A stretch of 64,000 nt of DNA from Actinocorallia populi (GCF_002995495.1 NZ_PVZV01000002.1:434001-498000); one strand, 5' to 3'. Counted from the stretch's first letter, positions 41,145 to 51,945 are shown. Program-made: numbers and translations. Notes: generated by a model from the sequence alone, not told the origin.

Positions 41145-42383
41145 CTAGGAGAGGGTGGGAGAAGGCGTGGGCACCACGGCCGGGTCGCTCGGAGGAGCGG
41201 GGGCGGGCTCCGCAGGCGGCTCCTCCCCGGGAGGAGCGGGAGCGGGCGCCGCGGGCGGCTCCTCCCCGGGCACGCCGGGAGGAGCGGGCTCCGCCGGACG
41301 GTCCTCCCCGGGCGAGGTGGGAGCGGGCGTGGGCACCGCAGGCGGGTCGCCGGGCCTCGGCCATCCGTCGGACGGGAAGTTGATGCTGGCGCACGTCACG
41401 GGCCTCTCCGCGCCGGAATCCGTGAGCGACTCGCGGACGCTCTCCTCGTCGACTTCGCCACGGCTGTACACCCCTACCGGCGGGCATTCGTACTTGAGGC
41501 TCGGGACGAGTTCCAGCAACTCGTCGAAGGACTTCGCCTTCTGCCAGGGACTGGGCGCCTGGTCGGGGTCGGCCCTGGTGTAGGAACCTCCGGTGAGCGT
41601 GCCGTCAGCGTCCTCCAGGATGACGCTGAGGGCATTGCGGGTCTCCTCAGGGCCGGAGATCCCGGACAACCAGAGCGGATTCGCCTCGAAGGCCAGCACT
41701 CGGGTGCCCTTCGGCACCGCTTGGGCGAGAACGTCCGTCGGGTCCGAGCCGGGTGCGGTGTAGCCGACATGGACGTCGACCGTCTCGCCTTCGCGCAGGC
41801 CTCGCTTCTGGAACTCGGCCGAGTCGTCGAGCTGGGCGCCCAGCCGGATCTTCATCCGGATTCCGTGCTGCTGCTTCTTGTTTGCTCCGCCGAACATCTT
41901 GGGGAAGGCGTCCGGGTTCAAGGAGAAGCCTTCGACGGTCCCGATGATGCTGTTCCCACGCGGTTTGGTGGTCATCGCATAGTCGACTCCCCGCTCTTCG
42001 AGCGTCCCCAGCAGCAGGGAGGGCTCTCCGCTCTCCTCGGGGGAGGCGGTCTCCACCCCCATGGAGGTGGTGAAGGCGAACGCGACCGAGTCCTTCTTCA
42101 GCTTCTTCAGCAGCGACAGGTCGACGTCGGGGCGGGCGGCCGGAGAGGTCGCCGAGGTGGAGGCGAGCACCTCCGTGCCGGGGGAGTCGTCGGCGCCCAG
42201 GGAGGGGACGACGGTGAAGCCGAGGGCGACGAGGGCGGCGGCGGCGATCGTGCCGGCGGCCTGACGGCGGCGGCGGACGCGGCGGCCGCGGGCCTGGACG
42301 GTGGCGGTGAGGTCGTCGGCCGGGGGAGGGTTGGAGCTGTTGTCTTCGAGCATGGCCCGCAGGTCCTTTTCCGTGAAAGTCAT
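41145..42383 (-). CDS. Membrane-anchored partner of the SigE-family sigma factor
   Basis: 412 residues from ATG 42383, two bases after the sigma factor gene. Short cytoplasmic part (residues 1-42: MTFTEKDLRAMLEDNSSNPPPADDLTATV then RRVRRRRQ), one membrane helix (AAGTIAAAALVALGFTVVP), then a large exported domain (about 65-320) with two Cys, and a Pro/Ala/Glu-rich tail of 13-residue repeats. The plan, and its place directly after an ECF sigma gene, suggest an anti-sigma or sensor role. However, no HxxxCxxC zinc motif is present, so this is inference. Confidence 0.82.
   Translation of the reverse strand: MTFTEKDLRAMLEDNSSNPPPADDLTATVQARGRRVRRRRQAAGTIAAAALVALGFTVVPSLGADDSPGTEVLASTSATSPAARPDVDLSLLKKLKKDSVAFAFTTSMGVETASPEESGEPSLLLGTLEERGVDYAMTTKPRGNSIIGTVEGFSLNPDAFPKMFGGANKKQQHGIRMKIRLGAQLDDSAEFQKRGLREGETVDVHVGYTAPGSDPTDVLAQAVPKGTRVLAFEANPLWLSGISGPEETRNALSVILEDADGTLTGGSYTRADPDQAPSPWQKAKSFDELLELVPSLKYECPPVGVYSRGEVDEESVRESLTDSGAERPVTCASINFPSDGWPRPGDPPAVPTPAPTSPGEDRPAEPAPPGVPGEEPPAAPAPAPPGEEPPAEPAPAPPSDPAVVPTPSPTLS
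41191..41330 (-). repeat. 39-bp tandem repeats encoding a Pro-rich tail
   Basis: Units of 39 bases beginning GGAGGAGCGGG on the plus strand start at 41191 and 41230, with a shortened third copy near 41278. They encode PAPAPPGEEPPA-type repeats at the C-terminus of the membrane-anchored protein, probably a wall-spanning spacer. Confidence 0.75.
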
Positions 42384-42385
42384 GG

Positions 42386-42928
42386 TCAGACCCCCTGGTT
42401 CTGGAACGCGGCCGGGGCCGGGAGGCAGTCGCGGAGCGTCGGGTCGACGCGGAGTTTGGCCAGCGCCCTGCTGATCTGGCTGCGGACGGTGACCGGCGAG
42501 CAGCCGAGGATCCGGGCGATCACGGCATGTTCCAGGTCGCAGAAATACCGGAGCACGATCGCGGCGCGCTCGCGCCGGCCGAGCCCGCCGAGGGCCTTCC
42601 ACAGCACATCCCTGTCCTCGATCCCCTGGCCTTCGGGAAGCGGCAGCTCGGGCAGCTCGCCGGTGGGCACCTCGCCCCGCCAGCGCCGCCGCCACCAGGA
42701 ATGGTGGGTGTTGACCAGGATCCGGTACACGTACGGGTCCGGGTCGTCGCCCACCCTCGACCAGGCCAGCCACGCCTTGGTCAGCGCGGTCTGCACCAGG
42801 TCCTCGGCGGTGCCCCAGTCACGGCACAGCAGGAACGCGGTGCGCAGCAGTCGCGGTGACCGCTCCGCCACGTACGTCCCGAACTCGGGGCGGTCGCATC
42901 CGCCCGCGGGTTCCGGCGGCTTCGCCAT
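42386..42928 (-). CDS. SigE-family ECF RNA polymerase sigma factor
   Basis: 180 residues. Region 2 at about residues 25-90: RLLRTAFLLCRDWGTAEDLVQTALTKAWLAWSRVGDDPDPYVYRILVNTHHSWWRRRWRGE. Region 4 at about 110-165: LGRRERAAIVLRYFCDLEHAVIARILGCSPVTVRSQISRALAKLRVD. This is the actinobacterial SigE-family ECF type (not the mycobacterial SigE itself). Coupled to the membrane-anchored protein gene by a two-base gap, indicating a surface-signal response pair. Confidence 0.94.
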   Translation of the reverse strand: MAKPPEPAGGCDRPEFGTYVAERSPRLLRTAFLLCRDWGTAEDLVQTALTKAWLAWSRVGDDPDPYVYRILVNTHHSWWRRRWRGEVPTGELPELPLPEGQGIEDRDVLWKALGGLGRRERAAIVLRYFCDLEHAVIARILGCSPVTVRSQISRALAKLRVDPTLRDCLPAPAAFQNQGV

Positions 42929-42948
42929 CGGCTGGTCTCCCTCGTTCC

Positions 42949-42979
42949 GAGCCCGGCTCCGGGGGTTGCGGCCGGGCTC
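42949..42979 (-). terminator. Hairpin terminator after the helicase/SWIM operon
   Basis: Perfect 9-bp arms GAGCCCGGC (42949-42957) and GCCGGGCTC (42971-42979), 13-base loop, between the SWIM gene stop and the sigma factor start. Confidence 0.65.
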
Positions 42980-43032
42980 CGCCGACGACTACCCGCCGGA
43001 CCGTCCCGGACGTTGCGTGCCGGCCGGAGAAA

Positions 43033-43842
43033 TCACTCCGGAGGCTCCCCGTCCCCTCCGGCCAGGGCGCGGTAGGCGGGTTCCAGCACGTCCACCAGGG
43101 CACGGCGCCTGATCTTCACGGCGGGCGGGTCGAGCAGGCGCAGCAGCAGGCCGGGCGGCGCGGGCGGGTGCCCCGTGCGGTCCTTCAGGGCGGCGAGCCC
43201 GTCCGGGGGCGCCCAGAAGTCCGCGGCCCGCAGCGGGCTCTCCACCACCGGGGGGAGCTCGGACTCCACGGGGCGGCGGCGCAGCGCGGTGAGCAGCTCG
43301 TCGCGGGTGCGCCCGTTCCAGGCCAGGACGAGGAACGGGTCGTCGTCGAACGCGCGGGCCAGGAAGTGCAGCGCGGCCGCGGCGTGGAGGCACGGGTCGA
43401 TCCAGTCGGCGCAGCCGCACATCAGGTGCAGCTCCTCGGCGGCCTCGGGGAACAGGCCCACCCCGCAGTCGGCGAAGACGCGCTCGACGTCCGGGGGCAG
43501 CTCACCGGCGAGCAGCCGGGCCCGGAACACCGCGCGGCGCGCCAGCTCGCCCTCGATCTCCTCCCAGCCCTCGATCGCGGTGAGTCCCAGCGTCACCTCG
43601 TACGGCTCGTCCGCGGCGTTGGCGACGAACGCCGTCACCTCGTAGGGGCGGACGTCCAGCCGCAGCACCTGCCCGCGCTCGGCGGACGCGCGGCCCCGGT
43701 GCAGCCGCTCGACGTCGAGGAAGGACTCCAGCGCGCCGACGAACCGGCGCGCCCACCTGCCCGGAGGCTCCCGCAGCAGCGCGGACCCCGGCCCGCCCCG
43801 CACCCGCAGGGGTCTGGCCGCCGCGAAGTAGTCGCCGCCCAT
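43033..43842 (-). CDS. SWIM zinc-finger protein, helicase partner
   Basis: 269 residues from ATG 43842, overlapping the helicase stop (TGATG). N-terminal GPGSALLREPPGRWARRFVGALESF and a zinc-binding SWIM motif CGCADWIDPCLHAAAALHFLARAFDDDPFL (CxC...CxH) at about residues 142-170. SWIM proteins encoded after SNF2-type ATPases are widespread in actinobacteria, and the pair probably works together on DNA or protein-DNA complexes. Exact role unknown. Confidence 0.92.
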   Translation of the reverse strand: MGGDYFAAARPLRVRGGPGSALLREPPGRWARRFVGALESFLDVERLHRGRASAERGQVLRLDVRPYEVTAFVANAADEPYEVTLGLTAIEGWEEIEGELARRAVFRARLLAGELPPDVERVFADCGVGLFPEAAEELHLMCGCADWIDPCLHAAAALHFLARAFDDDPFLVLAWNGRTRDELLTALRRRPVESELPPVVESPLRAADFWAPPDGLAALKDRTGHPPAPPGLLLRLLDPPAVKIRRRALVDVLEPAYRALAGGDGEPPE

Positions 43843-46800
43843 CAGGCGCTCACCGCGTCCGGGGACAGCCGCAGCACGTCGCGCAGCTCGGCCACCGACA
43901 GGCCGGTCAGCCACTCCTCGCCCGTGCCGACGATCGACTCCGCGAGCGCCTTCTTGCGCTCGATCATCTCGTCCACCCGCTCCTCCATGGTGCCGACGCA
44001 GACGAACTTGCGGACCTGCACGTCGCGGGTCTGCCCGATGCGGAACGCCCGGTCGGTGGCCTGGTCCTCCACGGCCGGGTTCCACCAGCGGTCGAAGTGC
44101 ACGACGTGGTTGGCCGCGGTCAGCGTCAGCCCGGTGCCCGCGGCCTTGAGCGACAGCAGGAACACCGAGGGCGTCTCCTCGGTCTGGAACCGCTGCACGA
44201 GCTCGTCCCGCTGCTCCTTGGTAGTGCCGCCGTGCAGCCACAGGACGGGGCGGTCGAGCCGCGCGGCCAGGTAGGGCTGGAGCATCGAGCCGAAGGAGGC
44301 GTACTGGGTGAACACCAGCACCTTCTCGCCGCGGTCGAGGATCTCGGCGCACAGGCGTTCCAGCTCCTCGAGCTTGCCCGAGCGGCCCTGCAGCCGGGAG
44401 CCGTCCTTCAGCAGCAGCGCCGGGTGGTCGCAGACCTGCTTCAGCTTCGCCATGGCCGCCAGGACGAGGCCGCGCCGCTGCCGGGCGTCGGCCTCGGCGA
44501 TCTGCTCCAGCATGTCCTCGACCGTCGCCTGGTACAGCGACGCCTGCTCCACGGTGAGGTTGCAGTAGACCTTCATCTCCTGCTTGTCGGGCAGGTCGGT
44601 GATGATGCTCCGGTCGGTCTTGAGCCGCCGCAGGATGAACGGCCGCGTGGCGCGCTTGAGGTCGGCCGCCGCCCGCTCGTCCCCCTCGGCCTCGATCGGC
44701 ACGGCGAACCGCTCGCGGAAGGACTCCCGCGGCCCCAGCAGCCCCGGATTGGCGAACTCCATGATCGACCACAGTTCGGTGAGGTGGTTCTCCACCGGCG
44801 TCCCCGTCAGCGCGATCCGGCTCCGCGCCGGGATGGACCGCACCGCCCTGGCCTGCCTCGTCCCGCTGTTCTTCAGCGCCTGCGCCTCGTCGCAGACGAG
44901 GCGGGCCCACGCGACCTTCGACAGCTGCCCCGCGTCCCGCGCGGCGGTCCCGTAGGTGGTGAGCACCAGGTCGGCCGCCTCCGCCGCGCGGACGAGGTCC
45001 TCCTCGCGGTGGCGCTTGGCGCCGTGGTGGACGTACAGCCGCAGCTTGGGCGCGAACCGGGCGGCCTCCCGCTGCCAGTTGCCCACCAGGGACATCGGCA
45101 CGACGGCCAGTGTCGGCCCGCCCGCGCCGTTCGCGCCGGCGTGGACGAGGTGGGACAGCACGGTCAGCGTCTTGCCGAGGCCCATGTCGTCGGCGAGCAG
45201 GGCGCCCAGGCCGAGCCCCTCCATGAAGGACAGCCAGGCCAGGCCGCGCTCCTGGTAGGGGCGCAGGACGGCCTCGATGCCCGCGGGCGTGGCGACGGGG
45301 GTGAGGCGGCGGTCGGCCTCGCCCGACAGCAGGTCGCCCAGGGGCCCGTGCGCCTCCACCGCGACCAGCGGCAGCGACCGCTCGCCCGCGTGGATGACGG
45401 CGCGGATCGCCTGGCCCGCGGTCATCGTCCCGGCCCGGCCCGAGCGCAGGAACTCCAGGGCGGACTCCAGCTGCTCCTCGCCGAGCTCCACCCACTGGCC
45501 GCGCAGCCGGACCAGGGGGGCCTTGAGGCGGGCCAGCTCGGCCAGGTCGTCCTCGTCGAGGGACTCCTCGCCGACGGCCAGCTCCCAGCGGAACTCCACC
45601 AGGTCGCCCAGGCCGAAACCCGAGCTTCTGGCCGCGCCGCCCTCTTCGGCGCCGTCCGCCTCGGCGGTCCTGAGCTTCAGGCCGAGCCGGGAGCGGCCCG
45701 CCCACGTGGGCAGCAGCACCCCGAAGTCGGCGGCGGCCAGCAGCGGCGCGGCGGTCCGCAGGAAGCGGAACGCGCCTGCGGTGTCCAGGACCAGTTCGGC
45801 GGGGACGGCGGTGTCCAGGGCGCGGCTCAGCTCGGGGAAGAGCCGCAGCGCCCGGCCGAGTCCGGCCAGCAGCGTCTCCTCCGCCCCCTCCAGCAGGGCG
45901 TCGCCGCTCCAGATCCGGGCGGCGGGCACCAGCAGGCTCGGATCGTCGGTGCCCTGCAGCAGGAACTCCACCCGCCACGGCTGCTCGGCGGACGGGCCCG
46001 GCGGACGGGCCGGCGGTTCCGCTTCCGGCAGGGCCCACGGGTCCCGCGGGGCCTCCAGGCCCGGTGCGTCCTGCGGGACCGGCGGACTCCGGCGGGGCTC
46101 CGGGCCTCGCGGGGAGGCGAGGGACTCCGGTTCGCCGGGCTCCGGTTCGGGCGCCCTGGGTTCGACCAGCCGGAAGGTCAGCCGCAGCGGGCCGTGGGCG
46201 GGCCGCGCGGCCCGGTACCAGGCGTCGAGTTCGGCGCGCAGCTCCGCCGGGTCGTCGCCGGGTTCGCGGGCGACCAGCGGGTCCGGGCCGGTGAGCGCCT
46301 CCAGCCAGCGCTCGGCCAGCGGGACGTGCTCGGGTGTCCTGCCGGTGCGCGGCGGCAGCAGGGGGTGCGGCACCGCGCCCCGCACCGCGGTGTCGGCGAG
46401 CCCGTCCAGCGCCTCGGCGAGCACCTCGGCCGCGGGCCGTCCGGGCGCCACGGCGCGGCAGGCCGGGGGCATCGCCGCGGCGAGCCGCGCGAACCTGGCG
46501 GGGTCGAGCACCGGACGCCAGCAGGCCAGCAGGTCGCCGTCCTCCTCGCGCAGCGCGGGCAGCACCCGGCCGGAAGCGGCCAGCGCCGCGGCGTCGGCGG
46601 CGACCAGCCCGAGGAAGCGCAGGTCGGTGCCGGGGACCACGTCCGCCCTGTCCTCGGCGGTGCGCAGCAGCTCCATCGCCGGGAACGGCTCCAGCACCAG
46701 CGCCGGCACCCGCCACGGGGCGAGCACGGGCTCGCCGTCGAACGGCTCGGGACCCAGCTCGCCCGACGGCAGCGGGCGCCCGCCGGTGCCGGGCAGCAGC

Positions 46801-46970
46801 AGCTCCAGGGTGATCCGGGCGGCACCGCGCAGCAGCGGCTCGTACGACGTCCCGGTGAAGTCCCGGGTGGCGAAGGGGTGGACGCCGGCCCCGCCGTCCG
46901 CACGCGGCCCGTCGTGCTCGGCCCACAGGCACAGCGCGCCTCCGTGCCAGGTGGCGTGGGCGACGAGCAT
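43842..46970 (-). CDS. SNF2/HepA-type DEAD/H-box ATPase
   Basis: 1042 residues. The C-terminal half is a complete Swi2/Snf2 motor: motif I DDMGLGKTLTVLSHLV (about 600), motif II VCDEAQALKN, motif III ALTGTPVENHLTELWSIMEF, motif V LSLKAAGTGLTLTAANHVVHFDRWWNPAVEDQATDRAFRIGQ. The N-terminal 550 residues, Pro/Arg-rich in the middle, correspond to the SNF2_N-associated (DUF3670-like) region of bacterial HepA-type proteins. It translocates on double-stranded DNA with ATP. The bacterial function (transcription recycling, repair or defence) is unsettled. Forms an operon with the SWIM gene. Confidence 0.95.
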   Translation of the reverse strand: MLVAHATWHGGALCLWAEHDGPRADGGAGVHPFATRDFTGTSYEPLLRGAARITLELLLPGTGGRPLPSGELGPEPFDGEPVLAPWRVPALVLEPFPAMELLRTAEDRADVVPGTDLRFLGLVAADAAALAASGRVLPALREEDGDLLACWRPVLDPARFARLAAAMPPACRAVAPGRPAAEVLAEALDGLADTAVRGAVPHPLLPPRTGRTPEHVPLAERWLEALTGPDPLVAREPGDDPAELRAELDAWYRAARPAHGPLRLTFRLVEPRAPEPEPGEPESLASPRGPEPRRSPPVPQDAPGLEAPRDPWALPEAEPPARPPGPSAEQPWRVEFLLQGTDDPSLLVPAARIWSGDALLEGAEETLLAGLGRALRLFPELSRALDTAVPAELVLDTAGAFRFLRTAAPLLAAADFGVLLPTWAGRSRLGLKLRTAEADGAEEGGAARSSGFGLGDLVEFRWELAVGEESLDEDDLAELARLKAPLVRLRGQWVELGEEQLESALEFLRSGRAGTMTAGQAIRAVIHAGERSLPLVAVEAHGPLGDLLSGEADRRLTPVATPAGIEAVLRPYQERGLAWLSFMEGLGLGALLADDMGLGKTLTVLSHLVHAGANGAGGPTLAVVPMSLVGNWQREAARFAPKLRLYVHHGAKRHREEDLVRAAEAADLVLTTYGTAARDAGQLSKVAWARLVCDEAQALKNSGTRQARAVRSIPARSRIALTGTPVENHLTELWSIMEFANPGLLGPRESFRERFAVPIEAEGDERAAADLKRATRPFILRRLKTDRSIITDLPDKQEMKVYCNLTVEQASLYQATVEDMLEQIAEADARQRRGLVLAAMAKLKQVCDHPALLLKDGSRLQGRSGKLEELERLCAEILDRGEKVLVFTQYASFGSMLQPYLAARLDRPVLWLHGGTTKEQRDELVQRFQTEETPSVFLLSLKAAGTGLTLTAANHVVHFDRWWNPAVEDQATDRAFRIGQTRDVQVRKFVCVGTMEERVDEMIERKKALAESIVGTGEEWLTGLSVAELRDVLRLSPDAVSA

Positions 46971-47036
46971 TCCCCGAAGCTACCAGCAGCGTCCGACACT
47001 CCCGGGCCGCTCCTTTTCGGCCTAGTGTGCAGGGCC

Positions 47037-47804
47037 ATGTGGCGTGATGCGGTGGTGACGGGCGCGTCCAGCGGGATCGGCGAGAGCATCGCGCGCTCCC
47101 TGGCGGCCCAGGGGACGGATCTCGTGCTGGTCGCGCGGCGCGGGGACCTGCTGGAGCGGCTCGCGGCGGAGCTGTCCGGGCGGTTCGGGGTGCGGGCGGA
47201 GGCGCTGGCGGCCGACCTCACCTCGGCGGACGGCCTGGAGCGGGTGGCCGGGCGCGTCCCCGGAACGGACCTGCTGGTCAACAACGCCGGGTACGGGGCG
47301 TTCGGCGCCTTCCACACGCTCTCGTACGCCGACCGGGCCAGGGAGGTGGGCCTCAACGTGACGGCGCTGACGCGGTTGACGCACGCGGCGGTGCCGTCCA
47401 TGGCCGAGCGGGGGAGGGGCGGGGTGCTGAACGTCGCGTCCGTGGCGGCTTACGCGCCTTCGCCGGGAAGCGCCGTCTACGGGGCGACCAAGGCGTTCGT
47501 CCTGTCCTTCACCGAGAGCCTGCACGCCGAGCTGAAGCCCGCGGGCGTGCACGTGACGGCGTTGTGCCCCGGTTTCACCCGCACCGAGGACGACCAGCCG
47601 ACGAACCTCATGTGGATGGCCCGCGACACCGTCGCGCGGGCCGGCCTGGAGGCCGTCCGGCGGAACCACGCCCTGTGCGTCCCCGGTGTTCGGTACAGGC
47701 TTCTGCTGCCCGCGATGAAGATCGCGCCAAGGGGTGTGCTGCGCACGGTCTCGACGGCGGTGTGGAACACGGCCGTTCGCACCCATGGAAGTGCCGATGC
47801 ATAA
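47037..47804 (+). CDS. Short-chain dehydrogenase/reductase
   Basis: 255 residues from ATG 47037. Classical SDR: TGASSGIGESIARSLA (cofactor loop TGxxxGIG), VARR after the second strand as an NADP-preferring sign, NNAGYGAFG, catalytic Ser in LNVASVAAYAPSPGSAVYGATKAFVLSF with Tyr and Lys in YGATK. The C-terminal LCPGFTRTED region and a basic tail follow. It resembles the DltE-like/YqjQ group acting on ketones or lipids; substrate unknown. Divergent from the helicase operon with only 66 bases between the starts. Confidence 0.93.
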   Translation: MWRDAVVTGASSGIGESIARSLAAQGTDLVLVARRGDLLERLAAELSGRFGVRAEALAADLTSADGLERVAGRVPGTDLLVNNAGYGAFGAFHTLSYADRAREVGLNVTALTRLTHAAVPSMAERGRGGVLNVASVAAYAPSPGSAVYGATKAFVLSFTESLHAELKPAGVHVTALCPGFTRTEDDQPTNLMWMARDTVARAGLEAVRRNHALCVPGVRYRLLLPAMKIAPRGVLRTVSTAVWNTAVRTHGSADA

Positions 47805-47915
47805 AGAGGCGGCCCGCTTCTTGTGAGCTCTCCCCAAAGCATGCTCGGATCACTTGTAGCACTTGCGCATATCTGTACTTGGCGTCCGCATCTAGCATGG
47901 GTACAGGCGTCACAG

Positions 47916-47935
47916 GGGACACGGCATGGTGTCCC
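47916..47935. promoter_or_regulatory. Inverted repeat upstream of the acyl-ACP desaturase
   Basis: Arms GGGACAC (47916-47922) and GTGTCCC (47929-47935), spacer 6 bases, 56 bases before the desaturase start. Possible operator for lipid-responsive control, by analogy with desaturase genes elsewhere; no regulator gene is adjacent. Confidence 0.35.
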
Positions 47936-47990
47936 TCGCAGCGGAGTCCCCTCGGCCGCGCCGATCCCATAAATCCGGAAAGGTCTTGGT

Positions 47991-48923
47991 ATGCCGGAAG
48001 CTATTGACATCAAGGTGCTGCACGAACTCGACGGAGTCGTCGAGAAGGAACTCAACCGGCATCTGTCGATGGCCAAGGAGTGGTTCCCCCACGAGTACGT
48101 CCCGTGGGGCCAGGGCCGCGACTTCGCCTTCCTGGGCGGTGAGGACTGGTCGCCCGAGGACTCCAAGGTCTCCCCGGAGTCGCGCGAGGCGCTGCTGGTC
48201 AACCTGCTGACCGAGGACAACCTGCCCGGCTACCACGCCGCCATCGCCCGCATCATGGGCAAGGAGGGCGCCTGGGGCCAGTGGGTGCACCGCTGGACCG
48301 CCGAGGAGAACCGGCACGGCATCGTCATCCGCGACTTCCTCACCGTCACCCGGGCCATCGACCCGGTGGTGCTGGAGCGCGCGCGCATGCAGCACATGGA
48401 GATCGGCTACGAGCCCGACCACGGCGACAAGATGCTGCACGGCCTGGCCTACGTCTCCTTCCAGGAGCTGGCGACCCGCGTCTCGCACCGCAACACCGGC
48501 AAGGCCTCGGGCGACGCGCTGTGCGAGCAGATGATGCAGCGCGTGGCGGCCGACGAGAACCTGCACATGATCTTCTACCGGAACCTCATCGGCGCCGCCT
48601 TCGAGGTCGTCCCGAACGAGGCGATGAAGGCGGTCCTCGAGGTGGTCAAGGGCTTCCAGATGCCCGGCTACACGATCGACGGATTCCTGCGCAAGTCCGT
48701 GGCCATCGCCAACGCCGGCATCTACGACCTGCGCCTGCACCACGACGACGTGCTCATGCCGGTGCTGCGCAAGTGGAAGGTCTTCGAGATGGAGGGCCTG
48801 GACGGCGAGGGCGAGAAGGCCCGCACCGAGCTGTCGGAGTTCCTGGCGACCCTGGACGCCGCCGCCAAGAAGTTCGAGGAGCGCCGCGAGGCGCGCCGCG
48901 CCCGGATCGCCGCCCGCGCCTGA
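47991..48923 (+). CDS. Acyl-ACP desaturase (DesA-type, FA_desaturase_2)
   Basis: 310 residues. Diiron ferritin-like fold: WTAEENRHGIVIRDFL (EExxH) at about residues 100-115, YVSFQELATRVSHRN in the next helix, and AADENLHMIFYRNLI (DExxH) at about 185-200. N-terminal LHELDGVVEKELNRHLSMAKEWFPHEYVPW is the family start. It introduces a double bond into acyl-ACP using O2 and reduced ferredoxin, setting membrane or mycolate-like lipid unsaturation. Stand-alone gene with a 186-base upstream region and a strong hairpin after it. Confidence 0.95.
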   Translation: MPEAIDIKVLHELDGVVEKELNRHLSMAKEWFPHEYVPWGQGRDFAFLGGEDWSPEDSKVSPESREALLVNLLTEDNLPGYHAAIARIMGKEGAWGQWVHRWTAEENRHGIVIRDFLTVTRAIDPVVLERARMQHMEIGYEPDHGDKMLHGLAYVSFQELATRVSHRNTGKASGDALCEQMMQRVAADENLHMIFYRNLIGAAFEVVPNEAMKAVLEVVKGFQMPGYTIDGFLRKSVAIANAGIYDLRLHHDDVLMPVLRKWKVFEMEGLDGEGEKARTELSEFLATLDAAAKKFEERREARRARIAARA

Positions 48924-48984
48924 TCGGGATGATCTTCTTCGACGTTTCCCACAATTCGCGATAATTCGCTCACGTTGAAACCAA

Positions 48985-49027
48985 CGGCCCCGGTTCCCGC
49001 GTCTTACTGAAGACGGGATCGGGGCCG
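48985..49027 (+). terminator. Hairpin terminator after the acyl-ACP desaturase
   Basis: Outer arms CGGCCCCG (48985-48992) and CGGGGCCG (49020-49027), with an inner CGTCTT-ACTG-AAGACG hairpin; 61 bases after the desaturase stop and before the next kinase gene. Confidence 0.75.
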
Positions 49028-49067
49028 AAGGTCTGCGCCACGCCCCGCATACGGTTCGGGGGTAGGG

Positions 49068-50978
<1,911 letters not shown>

Positions 50979-51068
50979 TCCGTGTCACCGCGGGTACCGA
51001 AACAGCCGGGTGGCCCACCCCTGGGTTCAGGGCTGGTGCTACCGGTGAGTAACATGCGGGGTAAGGCT

Positions 51069-51086
51069 TGACCCGGACCCGGGTCA
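51069..51086. promoter_or_regulatory. Perfect inverted repeat upstream of etfB
   Basis: Arms TGACCCGG (51069-51076) and CCGGGTCA (51079-51086), spacer AC, 80 bases before etfB. It fits a dimeric-regulator operator in the 187-base region between the kinase and etfB. No adjacent regulator is evident. Confidence 0.5.
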
Positions 51087-51165
51087 GAACCGGTTTCGGC
51101 TATTTGGCAGGCTGTGATCCAGCATCAGCCTGATGAGATGAGTGCAGGGAGGTCGGCCAGCGGCC

Positions 51166-51945
51166 ATGAACATCGTCGTATGCGTGAAGCAGGTTCCCGA
51201 CACGGAGAGCCCGCGTAAGTTGAAGTCCGATGACAACACCCTCGACCGCGCTGCGGCGGACGGCGTCATCAACGAACTGGACGAGTACGCCATCGAGGAG
51301 GCGCTGCTCATCAAGGAGGCGCACGGCGGTGAGGTGACCGTCCTGACCATGGGTCCGGACAAGGCCACCGAGTCGATCCGCAAGGCCCTCGCCATGGGCG
51401 CGGACAAGGCGGTCCACCTGGTCGACGACGCGCTCGTCGGCTCGGACGCCCTGCAGACCTCCTACGCGCTGCAGCAGCTCGTCACCCGGATCGGCGCCGA
51501 CCTGGTCATCCTCGGTTCGGAGTCCACCGACGCCCGCACCGGCGTGATGGCCGCGATGCTGTCGGAGCGCCTGGGCTGGCCGCAGGTCACCATGGCCAAC
51601 AAGGTCGAGATCAACGGCACCGCGATCGCCGCGCAGCGCCAGACCGACACCGGTTTCGACAAGATCGAGGCCTCGCTGCCCGCCGTCGTCTCCGTGGTCG
51701 AGAAGATCAACGAGCCGCGCTACCCGTCCTTCAAGGGCATCATGGCGGCCAAGAAGAAGCCGGTCGAGTCCCTGTCCATCGCGGACGCCGGGATCGAGGC
51801 CGACAAGGTGGGCGTCGCCAACGCCTACTCGTCCGTGGTCGACCACGCCGACGCCCCGGCGCGCGCCAAGGGCCAGATCGTCACCGACGAGGGTGACGGC
51901 GGCGTGAAGATCGCCGACTTCCTCGCCAGCAAGAAGTTCGTGTAA
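51166..51945 (+). CDS. etfB: Electron transfer flavoprotein beta subunit
   Basis: 259 residues from ATG 51166 (MNIVVCVKQVPDTESPRKL), the universal EtfB start; GGGAGG lies about 14 bases upstream. Adenine-nucleotide-alpha-hydrolase-like fold with VTVLTMGPDKATESIRKALAMGADKAVHL and DLVILGSESTDARTGVMAAMLSERLGWPQVT. The C-terminus ends with the family-type recognition region (AKKKPVESLSIADAG). With EtfA it carries electrons from acyl-CoA dehydrogenases to the membrane quinone pool. 13 bases separate it from etfA. Confidence 0.97.
   Translation: MNIVVCVKQVPDTESPRKLKSDDNTLDRAAADGVINELDEYAIEEALLIKEAHGGEVTVLTMGPDKATESIRKALAMGADKAVHLVDDALVGSDALQTSYALQQLVTRIGADLVILGSESTDARTGVMAAMLSERLGWPQVTMANKVEINGTAIAAQRQTDTGFDKIEASLPAVVSVVEKINEPRYPSFKGIMAAKKKPVESLSIADAGIEADKVGVANAYSSVVDHADAPARAKGQIVTDEGDGGVKIADFLASKKFV

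Noticed and set aside
41191-41330. CRISPR-like repeat array
   Set aside because: The repeats are contiguous, in frame and encode Pro-rich peptide units inside a gene; there are no spacers.
43033-46932. 1299-codon minus-strand frame joining the SWIM protein to an upstream extension
   Set aside because: The upstream part lies within the helicase gene in another frame and has shadow composition; the true SWIM gene starts at 43842.
44097-47804. 1235-codon open frame on the plus strand
   Set aside because: Almost all of it is antisense to the SNF2 helicase gene and has low-complexity Arg/Gln/Gly composition; only its last 256 codons (from 47037) form a real protein, the short-chain dehydrogenase.
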